From Eutreptiella sp. 'Long Island Sound 2002' (taxonomy: Eukaryota > Euglenozoa > Euglenophyceae > Eutreptiales > Eutreptiaceae): a DNA stretch of 64,000 bases. The position numbers were made by a program, and so were the translations under genes. The notes under the pieces were generated by a model, which worked only from the letters and a program-made list of their open reading frames with translations, had not been told where the DNA came from and did not search any database. The stretch lies in contig OZ038382.1 in assembly GCA_964036045.1 (NCBI GenBank), positions 144,162,961 through 144,226,960 on the forward strand. The letters run 5' to 3'. Shown one piece after another: positions 11,247 to 22,174 of the stretch (within the stretch, counting starts at the first letter, position 1; each line of letters opens with the position of its first letter).

Positions 11247-13603
11247 GTCCCTACCAGGACCGGCCCCCGCTGTGCCCCTTCCGCCTGTCACCCCTGCTGA
11301 CTTGCTCCGGATCAACGATTGCATTTCTCAAAATCCTCAAAATCCAGGGTCCAAATCCAAAAATATAGAAAATGTAATCCTCCTTCAACCCTGAACAGCA
11401 ACCAGATCCCACAAGTATAGCAATAACCCCATTCACAATCCAAATCAGGCTGCGGGCTTCCGTTCAGCACACCGGTATTCCCACGGTGGCGGGCATGTAC
11501 AAGAATTGCACCAAGGAAGAAAGCCCTGAAATTGGCATATGAACACAAATGAAGCAAAGTTGGGGAAAGAGGTAAACATACACATTCACAGCCATAAACC
11601 CCTCATTCCCTGGACTCAAGACCTTCCCTTGACTCATCAACATATTGCCCTGAACCCGGTCAAATGAGATGGCTGAATGCCATGTGTCACAAGTCACTAC
11701 ATAAACCCCAAAGGTGTGTTCACTCCCAAGCCTCTAAATCCTAGCCCAATAGGGGAGGTGGCGTGTCATGGCCTAGAGTGGCACTCAGGACCATGCCCTA
11801 CCCTGACATAACCTTGGTTGGACTTGGAGTCGAATGGGCTTGGAGAAATGACCTATGAGTTTGAACTCATAACATGCCAAAAAACTGCCAATTCACACCA
11901 TATTGGCCATATATCTCATATATGCTCAAAATTGAGGTTACCACTTATCCGAAGGCTCAAAGCATGCATGGAATCGAAGTCTAGTATTCATGGAGGATAG
12001 AGACCAAAGGCCAATGCCCATGTACATCCCCATTTTACCCTCGAAACCCCTTCAGATATGGGCGCCACGCACTGCCCAAGTCAGCCCATGATCTTGAGAC
12101 CAATTCTTGTGATCCTACATGCGCCAAGCCAAATGGAGTACGCGGTCCGGCATATGGTGGTGTTCAACTCCAAAGCATATGCCAACACATGAACAACATA
12201 TCATGGTTCGACTCTCCAGAGGCTTCTTGCTGTTTGCTGACCAGGTAAGTACACAAAACGCAAAAATGAGCAAAAATTGAGGGCAAAAACACGAAAATAT
12301 GACCAAATACAAAGTTGTCATGATAGTATATCTCTATGCTCACCCATGATATCCGCTCATGATTCAATACACAAATGATTGGAACCATTTGCGAACAATT
12401 CCCCCACTTGGATCCCCAATCAGGCGCATGGAGGTACCTTCGCCACTAATATCTACATGCCCCATGAAAATGGGAGTGCACCCATGGATCTCTTTATCAA
12501 ACATACCATGAGCAATACATACGCGGTAGACTTGGTCTAGCGCTTTGAATTCCACAATTGGGACATGGGCAAAGCCCTTGTCACGTATGGCTCCCCATCT
12601 CTTCGGCCACACGAAGATATATAACATGGGCGTGAGCATATCAAACATATACCATGCATACAACACATACCCTCAAAATATGGCTCCCACCATGATATGC
12701 CATGTCCCTCCATTGACATAACTTCACGTTAAAAATACGTAGGAACCCAAGGAAAGTTGCTATGCAACCCCAACACTCATGCGGCAGACTCGAAAGTCGC
12801 ATCAAAATATTCAGGTACACGGTCCAAGAGTTATATATCACTTTATACCCTCTTGACCCTTTTCCCTTGCTACACCGGGCATGTGTACGCACCAAAGGCG
12901 TTTGATGCTTCCTAAATTAACTTGAGACTAAGGCGCTTGCAACCCCACCTTTCTTATTCTCTTTCCTCACACTCGCGCGTAGATATGGCTCTTCAAAGTG
13001 GTCCCACGATTCGCTTTTGTTTCCCTTATATCTCCAAGTCAAATGGGTGGCAAGTATAAGGGAAACCTGATTCGGGCATAGGGAAAAGAGTACGACCACT
13101 CGAAGAAGTCCAAATCAAGTGCGGCGATGTCGAAGTCGAAAATCCAATTTCGACATCGCGAAAAATTCTGATTAAAATTTCGAGTGCTTATTTAGAGAAT
13201 TGCGGATGCAACGAACCCTTTGCTGATGAAATCTGACCCTTCAACGGAATATCCGCCAAAATATCTGGAAATAACAGTTAACCAATCGGTTAACGCAAAA
13301 TCGCGAGCCAACTGACAGTCGCCGATACATTGACCATCAGAACGAAAGGCTGAAAAATTACGGAAACATTATGATAATAAAACCCTGTTGATTCCTGATA
13401 TTCTGATATATAAATCTCCGCTGGCGGTGCCTCGGTACTGAATATGGCCGCACATAGCCGGAATGGCCCAACCTATCACACTATCACATCGGGTTAGGTC
13501 AGGTGGATGGGAGAGTATGATATCAGCCAATGGCGGCTTGCCGGCACATAGATACACACCCCAAGTGACCCCAAGATGGCCACGGGGGTCCGAACCGGCT
13601 TCA
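11247..13603 (-). repeat. 3' LTR of element A
   Basis: The LTR matches 22097-24453 along its whole length. On the minus strand it starts TGAAGCCGGTTCGG right after the polypurine tract and ends CCTGGTAGGGAC. The 5' end therefore fits the usual TG, while the 3' end is AC rather than CA unless one more base is counted in this copy. At more than 2.3 kb it is long for a Gypsy LTR. It holds a TATA-like box near its start and the first 26 codons of gag at its end. Confidence 0.9.
13405..13415 (-). promoter_or_regulatory. TATA-like box in the 3' LTR
   Basis: The minus strand reads ATTTATATATC about 190 bp from the LTR start. The same motif is kept at 24255-24265, 36023-36033 and 48457-48467 in the other LTRs, in the same context. 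It is the best candidate for the core promoter. Confidence 0.5.
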
Positions 13604-13614
13604 CCCCCCTTCTC
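13604..13614 (-). promoter_or_regulatory. Polypurine tract of element A
   Basis: The minus strand reads GAGAAGGGGGG immediately before the TG that opens the 3' LTR. Such a tract primes plus-strand DNA synthesis in LTR retrotransposons. The same arrangement is found in copy B (36197-36207) and, as TAAGAAGGGGGG, at the B/D-type LTR edge at 48656. Confidence 0.8.
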
Positions 13615-13996
13615 AGAGCGTTGTATCCGCTCGGAAACCAATGAAGAGAGGACGGGAGGACCCCAATGGGCTCCAACCCCCCCCTCCATGTCCCAAGGAC
13701 ACATGGAGGCCCCACACACGTCGTAAGCGTCCCCCATGCCCCAAGGGAGGGGTGAGGACACTGATAATCAGCGCCCTACGCCATATCCGGTCTCCTCTTG
13801 ATCTACAACATGGACCAAGGGGATCAAAGATAGAAAAACGTCGTCGGTCGACCTAAATAAGTATACCACAATGCAATACATATGTGGAGATCGAGTGAAG
13901 GGGGTATATGGCCGATCAAGGCCGAAAAATCCCCGGATGAACGCCCTCACTTGTCTCCCCATTCACAGAAACAAACAAAATGCCAAGGGGGATCCA
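13615..13996 (-). other. 3' untranslated region of element A between pol and the polypurine tract
   Basis: This 382-bp stretch lies between the pol stop and the polypurine tract. Closely similar copies lie at 36208-36573 and 48668-49048. No open frame of note is conserved, so it is probably untranslated and may carry packaging or processing signals. Confidence 0.55.
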
Positions 13997-16900
13997 TTAC
14001 GGTGCTACAGCAGCAACCAAATGGACCAATACGTCCTTGACATCCAAAGAAATATTCTTTTTCTTTAGGTAGTCCATCCAGACCGTGGTGTACCTCGGCA
14101 CGAAACTGCTCGGAGGTTCCCACGAGTCCCTGGATGCGGCGAATCCTTTCCAACGGACTTCATAAAGCCTACCCCCAGGCGTCCCCGGGTCCGGCTTGTC
14201 CGCCAGGATCTTCTCAGCGGTGAAGTCGTCGTCCTCACCCTCGTCGTCCGAGTCCACATCGCCGGCCGTGAACTCGAAGGTGACGGGACGTCCGCTGGGG
14301 TCTGGTGCTCGGGGACGAAGCTGGGTATGGTCGCGGTCCAGGATCTTGTTATCCGCCACACGAACCGCATACACATCCTGCCCGACCTTCCGCACGATTA
14401 CCCCCGGCACATACCAAGATGCCTGCTGATGCCTGGACAGGACATCCTTGTGGTGCCGCTCCACCCACACGGTGTCCTGGAGAGCATACTTCTGGACTTT
14501 TCCCTGCTTGAAGTACTTGGCCCTCTTGTCATGCTCGTCCTGTAGTGCCTTGCACACCTTGGCCGCCGTGTCGTCCGCCTCAGCCATCATGGCATTCGCA
14601 TCCCGGGCTACTTTGCCATGGTTCATCCACGGGAGAGTGCGTGACACTCGAATCCGCAGGAACAGGATACGATGGGGCGACAGTCCAGTGGGTCCCGGAA
14701 GGTCATGATACGCTTGGAGTACCCTCCACAGCGAATTGTACCAATTCCGGCCCGGTTCGTCGATGTGCAGCTGGCGGAACTTCTCGAACATCTGCCGCCC
14801 GGCCACCTCAGCTCGCCCATTCGACCGGCTGTGGTACGCCACGGTCTTGGCGTGCCGAATCCCCATGTGCTTGCACATCGTCTTGAACCACGTCCCCACA
14901 AACTGGCGGCCCCGATCGCTGCAGATGACAGCCGGGACATCAAAAATCGTCAGCCAATGCCTGATCATGGCATTAGCGACGGTCTTGGCCTGCAGCCCCA
15001 CTCCATGCTTGTCCTTCTTGTCCTTCTTCTTGGACTTCTTGCCCGGGACTGCCACGATATACCCGCTGTGCCTATCCACCGCCAGGATGACACAGTCGTA
15101 GGTCTCTCCTTCCACGGTGACCTCAGGCATGGCGAATACATCCATGGCCACGGACCGCATAGGGGCCTCCGGTATAGCCGTATACACCGGGTTGCCCGCT
15201 GTGGAGTGGTTGGGGCTCTTCGTGGCCCGACACACGGCACAGTCGCTGCAGTACCTATCCAAGATGGCTTAGTACCCCGGAGGGAACTTGAAACGCCACT
15301 CCAGGTCCTGCTGCATCTTGTCTCGGCCAGGGTGCATGAGCTGGGCGTTGTGCCAATGGTCAATGAGCTCCTCCACTCGGTTCTCGGGCACCAGCAACTT
15401 GTCCTTGAGGAACAACTTGTCGCCATCCTCGGTCAAGCCCTCGGGCCATTCGTCATCCGACGGGGCGCTCACGGCATTCCAGTACCTGCTCCAGTGCTCG
15501 GATGCCGCGTAGTCATCCGACCAGTCCTCTGTGAGCACCGACCTGACTAGCTCTACAGGAGCCACCATCCATTGCTCGAGGGTTTCCTCTCGAATAGCTT
15601 GGACGCGGGCGCCCCGGAACTTGGCCAGGTCTGTACGGTTTGCCATCACCACAAAACACTTCACCCCCTCTTGCTCCATGACCTTCTCGATCTCGATGAT
15701 GCGCTTGGCCTCCTCGGTCTCCTCGGCGTCCCCATGGCTGGATATGTCCATCCGCGCCTTACCCGCGGGGTAGGCCCAGCGACTGAGGCAATCTGCCACA
15801 GTGTTGTCCTTCCCCGGGACGTACACGACGCTGAGGTCGAACTTGGCGAACGTCTCGTGCCATCGGGCCCTCCTAGCCGCTGGTCCTGAGGGGGTGTCGA
15901 CATGCTCCTTGTGCCAGCTCTGTAGGGACTGGTGGTCCCCGCAAACCACCACCGGCTGCAGTCCGATGTGGCCAGACCACTTCCTGAGCGCACATACAAT
16001 GGTGTATGTCTCCTTCTCCCTCGCGGTCCATGTTCGGCGTTGGCCCTCGGCCAGGATCCTGCTCCAAAACGCCACGGGAACATGAGTCCCGTCGTCCCGG
16101 ACTTGCTGGAGGACTGCCCCCACGGCATAGTCCGAGGCGTCTGTCCGTAGCACGAATCCCTTGTCGGGGTCCACCAGGAACAGCCCCAACTGCCCCAGGA
16201 GTCGCTCCTTCAGGCTGTTGAACGCATCTTCAGCCTCAGGGGTCCAGGCAAGCTTCTTCTTGCTCCGCTTCCGGCCATCGAAGGTCCCCACCTGCAGCAT
16301 CTTGTGCAGCGGCCCCGAGAGTTCTGCATACATCCGGACGTAGCCCGAATAGTAATTGCAGAACCCCATGAAGGACCGGAGTTCGCTGATGGTCTGGGAC
16401 TTCTCCCAGTGGTGCAGGGACGCCAGCTTCCCAGGCATGGGACGGCGTTGCCCGTGACCAACCACGTGACCCGCGAACTCCACTTCCTTCACGAATAGTG
16501 AGGCTTTGGTGGGCTTGCACACCATGTTGTGCTTGTCCAACTCGCTGAGCACTCGGCGCAGATCCTTCTCATGCGCGTCGATGAGCTCGTCCTCAGTCAT
16601 GTTCTCCGTGCCGGACCCGATGATGATGTCATCCACGAAGGGATCGGCACAGTCCCGGACAGGACCGAGTAGGTCCTCCATCATGCGCTGGAAAGCGGCG
16701 TTGCCATTCTTGGCGCCCATAGGCACCACTTTCCACTGCATGGGCCCCAGCGGTGTCGACATCGCTGTGCAGGGCCTGGAGTCCGGGTGTAGCGGCATCT
16801 GGTGGTAACCGTGTTTCAGGTCCAACACCGTGAAAATCCGCTTTTTCTGTTGCTTTTGGAGGATGGAGTCGATCAGGGGAAGCGAGTACGAGTCGTGCTC

Positions 16901-19063
16901 GGTCTGCTCATTCAAACATCTGTAATCAACCACCAACCTCCACTCGCCCTTCTCCTTCTTGGGCACGATGAAGGCTGGGCTGGCCCACTCACTGTCGGAG
17001 GGTTCGATCCATCCCCGCTCAATGAATTCGGCCAACAGCTTCTTCATGGCCTCAGCCCGATCGCCCTGAAGTTGGTACTCCCGATGACGATAGATCTTCG
17101 GGTTCAGCTTCAGCTTGATCTTCGCTGTGCCGAACCTCCCACGATCTGGAGGGTTCTTGTTGGCGACGCCACTGAATAGCCGCGGATAGGCCTTGATCAA
17201 CCTCTCCTTCAGCTCGGCGACCTTTGGGTTCTCCTGGGCCTCTTCAGCCGCTTGTTTCGGTATCGATACAACCGAACGCACTGCGGTATAGGCCTCTTCG
17301 GGGTCCGAATCTGACTTCTCCTCGTCGGATATGCCCTCTTCATCGTCGTGGGGCATGCTTCCCACCGATAATCTTCGAAAATTTGCGGCCTCGGGCTGGT
17401 GCTCGTCGCTACCGGTTCCCACTCTTGGAAAACCCCACGTTGGCGGGTCAGACCCAACCGGACCATCGTATTGGTCCGCGATGTGATCCATGACCCTCGC
17501 CACGAACTCATTCTTCTCGTACTTGCCGGTGACCAACGTCTTGTCATCCCACCAATGCGGAGATGTGACCATGGCCCGCCTCTTCTTGGCTGCCACACGG
17601 TCGTGCATCCCCATCCGCATGTAGTTGACGACGTTGTCGATCTCGGCGTGGGACAGGACGTCAATGCCATCAATTGGCTGATCCGTCCCCTCCTTGGGCT
17701 CAAACATGACCTTCATGGGCACCGCCTCCACCCTACGGATGAATGCTTCATCACCCGTGGGCTGGGCTTGCGCCCCATCCACCAGGAAAGCCTTGGTACC
17801 CCACGCTTGACCCGGGGAGGGCATTGATGCACCCTTGGCTTCGATGAACAACTCCTCTTCTGGCCCGAATGACATCTCGTTCAGGGTGATGGAGTCCAGC
17901 GCCGACTTGAGACCCTCCAGCGGACATGGGCCGGATCCTATGCCGGTTATGACCAGAATCCCCTTCGCCCTATCCGCGATGATCTTCTCCACCGTACGTC
18001 TGGTATTGTCCAGGGAGCCATGCCAATACATGGGCCCCCACTCCTTCAAACCCCAATGCCTGTGCCAGGCTGAGTCTCCTCGATGCCAATGCCTCCTACA
18101 CTTCCGCAGAAGTGGGGCATCCCGGGAAGCGAAGACGTCCGTCTCGGGCACTTCAGCTCCCAGCGTCTGAATCATCCTGGTGTACACTTGCGGCGACATT
18201 CCATACTCCGTGAGCTGAACTCCACGGTCTCCTCTGGACTTCGCACCCACAGCTTGCACCGCTCGGACGATCCGATCCTCTTCCTCAGCATTCCATTGGG
18301 ATGACCCGCACGCATAATCCGTGGACAGCCATGTGAGGCATTCATCGTCCTCCCGGACCAGCGTTGCGCGATGGGGAAGGGCTCCAATGGCGTTGGCCAC
18401 CATGAAATCATACCCCATAATCATATCTTAATCGGTGATGTCGGCCACATAGAAGTTCCCGGATAGAGTGCTTCTCTTCGCCTGATCAGGGTGGTTCAAG
18501 CGCTCATGTTCCCAGAATTCCATACTGATAGTGGCCTCATGGGTGCCACCACCCATGATCTCTCCATTGGCGACCTTCAGGCGGACCGGTCTCCGGCTGG
18601 GCTGCAGGAGTTCCTCCTTGAACAACCCTCTCCGGACCAGGCTCACCTGGGCACCCGTATCCACCAACACATCCACCACCTTCTCCTCTCGTCTGCACCG
18701 TACTCGCACTTTCAAGTGCAACTGCCGCTCGTCGCCATGAGGTGTATGGACGACTCTCACGGCATGCAACTCTAGCACGTCCGGGTGCATCAGGACTTCC
18801 AGGGTATGGTCACGGATGGTGTAGATCTTGGGTTGGTCCTGCCCGTCCACGGGGCTCTCCGTGGTCGCTCCTTCCTTCTTGCCATGTCCCGTACCCACAT
18901 GTACTTCCCTTGGCAGGGCGCTCCAGGGGTTGGGAGTGGCGAAACTCAGTGGTTTTGGCTCGTCTGGAGCCTTCTTTGGCACCCGCTGTGCCTTCGCCTT
19001 CTTTGGTATTCCACTGATTTTCGGAGGAGAGACCTCCGAGGTCCCACTCCCGTGGGGGCTCCT
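13997..19063 (-). pseudogene. pol: Gypsy pol of element A: protease, RT, RNase H, integrase, chromodomain
   Basis: This is the polyprotein that copies and integrates the element. The aspartic protease has VDTGAQVSLV near 18660. RT spans about 17190-16460 with FVDD at 16628-16639 as the catalytic pair. RNase H shows RTDASDYAVGAVL near 16140, the Glu in AREKETY near 16020 and the Asp in CGDHQSL near 15930. Integrase has the His pair in HWHNAQLMH (about 15345-15370), the CSDCAVC pair (15232-15255), then the Asp in AMDVFAM, the Asp in CSDRGRQF and the Glu in RAEVAGRQ. A chromodomain closes it, with VRWKGFAASRDSWEPPSSF near 14090-14150. TAA at 18428 replaces a Trp and TAA at 15269 replaces a Tyr found in copy D, so this copy cannot make full-length Pol. 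The frame is the same as gag. Confidence 0.93.
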
Positions 19064-19066
19064 CTA
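19064..19066 (-). other. In-frame TAG between gag and pol, candidate readthrough site
   Basis: Gag ends AAGSQV at TAG and the same frame continues without another stop for over 200 codons into protease. Coding-like sequence starts right after the TAG (KISGIPKKAKAQ, then VPKKAPDEPKPLSF). Copy D has TAG at the corresponding place (54069-54071) with the same flanks. About 30 bases downstream a short hairpin can form (GGAGG with CCTCC), kept in both copies. Readthrough of UAG is known for gammaretroviral gag-pol; here it is inferred. Confidence 0.6.
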
Positions 19067-22000
19067 GACTTGGCTTCCCGCAGCCCCTTCCGGCTGCGAT
19101 CCGCCAGGACTTTGTCCACCACATTGCTGGGCTTTGAGTTCCTCCAACGTCCTCAACATGTCCTCAGCAACCTCCTCGATCGACCTTACTCGTCGGTCTT
19201 GGCCAGGTCCACCACCATAGCCTCTTCCTCCGCCTTTTCCTTGGCCTTTGCCTTGGCCTTTTCCCCCGTCTCCGCCCTTCGCCTTCCAATCGGAAATCCG
19301 CTGCTCCTTGGGCTTCTTCTCGGGGTGGGCGGCGAAATAGGCCCTCTTGTCCGCCTCATACACCTTGCACTGACGGTGGTCGTGTGCATGGTTGTTTCCC
19401 TTGCCATAACAGACCCAGCACCCGTGGTGCTGAGACCTGTACTCTCGGAACGAGAGCGGTGGGTTCCCGATCCTCCTTGGCTCTTTGCCCTTCTTGGGTC
19501 CCACCTGGCTCCATCTGGACCGATCCTGCCCATGGTTCTTCACGTTGTGCGCCACAAACGCGAAGAAATGGGCCTCCTCGTGATCCTCCCGGGACCAGTG
19601 GTCTTGGCCACTCCCACTGCCATCCTCCGCGGAGTTGGCCGTGTCCTCCTGGATCTCCCGATGATGGCGGTCTTCTCGGTGGCCTCGTTGTCCATGACCA
19701 TGTCGATCCTGCATGTGGGCCTCGTTCTTCGCATTGAGCTTCAACTCCACCGTGATGTACTTCACGATCTCGTCAAGGCTCATGCGGGCGAAGATGACTT
19801 GCATCCTCAGCGGCTCCCCGCGCCTCCACTCCACGTTGTTGAGGCGCAGCAACCTTTGCCCCATGGAGTCTCCAAACACCTCCACGTACACGGCGTTCTT
19901 CAGTCCCAACATCCGGTTGGGTTCGCCCAGGTTCCTCCTGAAGAACTCCATGATACCCGCATGGGTATCCTCCGCCGCCATAATCCTCACCTCCACGCGC
20001 TTCTTCGCGCGCTTCTTCTCCTCGTCCTCCACTCTCCTCTTCCAGTTGCCGGGGAGGATGTCCTTCAGGAGGTGGCGGATCTCGCTCGCCTCGTTCCAGT
20101 CCTCCACCAGCTTGAGGCATCTGCGGTACTTCCGCAGATACCGGTTCCACTCCCGGACCCGCAACTCACCGCGGTCCAGCGGCAGTGGAATGGACCACAG
20201 GTCCTCCAGCTTCTGGTTAGGAGCGTCCACCCGCTCCTCATCCTCCGACCACTGGAGGCAGGCCTGCTCCGTCCGGATCAATCCTTCCCGGATCTGATCC
20301 CGCAGCTCCTCCTTGAGGTCCTGCGCCAGCCGGTGTGGGAATGTCCGGCATACCCACTTGTCCCGCGGCGCTCCCCGCATCTCGCCGACGACCTCCTCGG
20401 CGAAGTCCTCCCAATCCAGAATGAAGTCATCCAGGTTGGACGGGTTCCCGTCGTAATAGGGGATTTTGATTCCCCTGAGGTCGTCAATCCTGATGGCGTC
20501 TCCGACGTCACCAGCCACCACTCCACCGAGACGGATACCACCTGTGGCCGGGGGGTGTGAGTACACTCCCCGTACATCCCTCTCCTCCATGGAGTGCGGT
20601 CCAGTTGGGCCTGAACCCATGGGGTTTGGAATGCGGGAAGGATTTGCCCCATCGGCCGTCCATATCCCCGTATTGGGATTCTTCGCCCACAGGTTTCCGC
20701 TTGGATGGCCTCGACCATGTCCGTCGGCGCTTCCCATGGTTCGCCCCTGCATGGTCTGGTTCTCGATCTCCATCTTCTCTTCCGCATAGACTGCCATATT
20801 CGTCGTGAGCGGTACATCCTGGGCGGCATGGGACATCTGTACCGTCAGGCTCCTCGGGTCCGTGGTCACGTGCCCTTCCCGCATGGACCCAGCCGGTGCC
20901 GTGTGTTCCCCGAGCATTGTGGATTCGCTGAACAGGGGAACATACGGCAGCGCACCCGGGTCAACACGCGGAGGCGCGTATGGTGCCTCTGCAGGGCCGC
21001 CCATGGGTTTCTCCATGGCGCTCCTGAGGGTCTTAACCCGCTCCACCAGCTCCACCGCGGCCGGCTTTGCCGGGAGCTCCGGACCCGAGGCGAGGGGCTG
21101 TCGCTCCTCTAGCCTTCTCAGGCGTCCCGACATGTCCTCCACTAAGTGGAGGAGGCTGTCCACCACTTGCTGCTGCTTCTGCAGGGCCAGCTCCAGATTC
21201 TCCCGGTACCGGGCCTGATCCGCTCACAGCTCCTCCATGTGGTTGTCCGCGGCCGACTGGTCGTCCAGGATCCCCGCGACGTCCTCCTCTAGAGCGTCCT
21301 TGGCGTTGTCCAGGCGGTCAAGATGATGCACGATGGCGTCCATCCCCATCTTTGGGTACTTGCCCATGAGGAAGGACACGTGCTCGCAGTGGCACGCAGC
21401 GTGCCTTCCGCCGGATTCAGCGCATCCCGCGGTTCCCGGCGCCTCAGATTCATCGCCCATAGGCGTATCGCCTATGACGTCCGTCTCTGGGCCCGTGTGC
21501 TGGGGCACAGGTGCCGTCCGGGCCCTGGCTGGCCTCTCCAAGCCCTCGGCATCGTTCTTCAGGGCGGGCTCGGGGGCCGTATGCGACCTGGCGATCGGCG
21601 CGGACATCTCCGGCTCCGAAGGTGGCTCGTAGGCTGTCCGATAGCCCTCGGAGTGCCCCTCGGATTCCCACAGCCTGACCGGGCTGGGGTCCGTGTCCAT
21701 AGCCCCGGCGTCCCTTGCCGCGGACTTGGGTGACCCGCGCTTCCAGTAGCGCCGGGCCCGTCCCCCACTGCTGCCTGAATGGCAGGCCTCATCAGAGTCC
21801 TCCGCGGCGGAGCGAAGGTTGCATGCCTTTCGGCAGCGACGCTCACACATGGAGACCAAGTCCTCCATGTCACGTCCTCCTCTTCCCGAGTGTCGCTCTT
21901 CTCTTCGGGCTTCAACTTCCGGAGTTCGCCATGCTCTTGAACGTCTCGGTCCTTCTATGGCTCCAATCTCCGGCGTGGTCTCCACCGAGTCCACAATACG

Positions 22001-22174
22001 CACCCGGGGCGTACTTGGGCAGGGCTCATAAGGGCCCAAGTCCCCGGGTCGGCGGTTGGTAGGGGCAGCAGGTAAGCCTCTGCTACCATAAAGAAGGTCC
22101 CTACCAGGACCGGCCCCCGCTGTGCCCCTTCCGCCTGTCACCCCTGCTGACTTGCTCCGGATCAACGATTGCAT
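19067..22174 (-). pseudogene. gag: Gypsy gag of element A, starting inside the LTR
   Basis: Gag forms the particle and binds the RNA. The frame is open from a Met at 22174, inside the 5' LTR, through the primer binding site to the TAG at 19064, 1,036 codons apart from one TGA at 21224 where copies C and D have CGA (Arg). A later Met at 21868 is the first one after the primer binding site and is the conventional alternative start. The N-terminal third is acidic and Ser-rich with a Cys-rich patch (MCERRCRKAC). A coiled coil lies at residues 280-360. A retrotransposon-gag-like helical region with WNRYLRKYRRCLKLVEDWNE lies at about 570-725. A zinc-knuckle variant (Cys pair in CWVC, then His and Cys) sits near residue 918, followed by a Gly-Lys-rich basic stretch. 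Confidence 0.85.
22071..22088 (-). promoter_or_regulatory. Primer binding site, initiator tRNA-Met type
   Basis: The minus strand reads TGGTAGCAGAGG, eight bases after the LTR end GGGAC. This is complementary to the CCTCTGCTACCA 3' end known for initiator tRNA-Met of many eukaryotes, including the CCA tail. The match over 12 bases at the right place makes it the start of minus-strand DNA synthesis. The site is read in frame as part of the open gag frame. Confidence 0.75.

Noticed and set aside
14672-15550. 292-codon plus-strand frame and the many similar ones opposite pol
   Set aside because: Antisense shadows of integrase and RNase H; they recur opposite every pol copy.
13997-19063. Alternative genetic code in which TAA and TAG are sense
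   Set aside because: The stops in A correspond to different residues (Arg, Trp, Tyr) in sister copies, so they are ordinary nonsense mutations; only the gag/pol TAG is shared between copies.
18785-20560. 591-codon open frame on the plus strand
   Set aside because: It is the antisense shadow of gag; the minus strand has clear Gag features there, and the same shadow recurs opposite gag in copies C and D.
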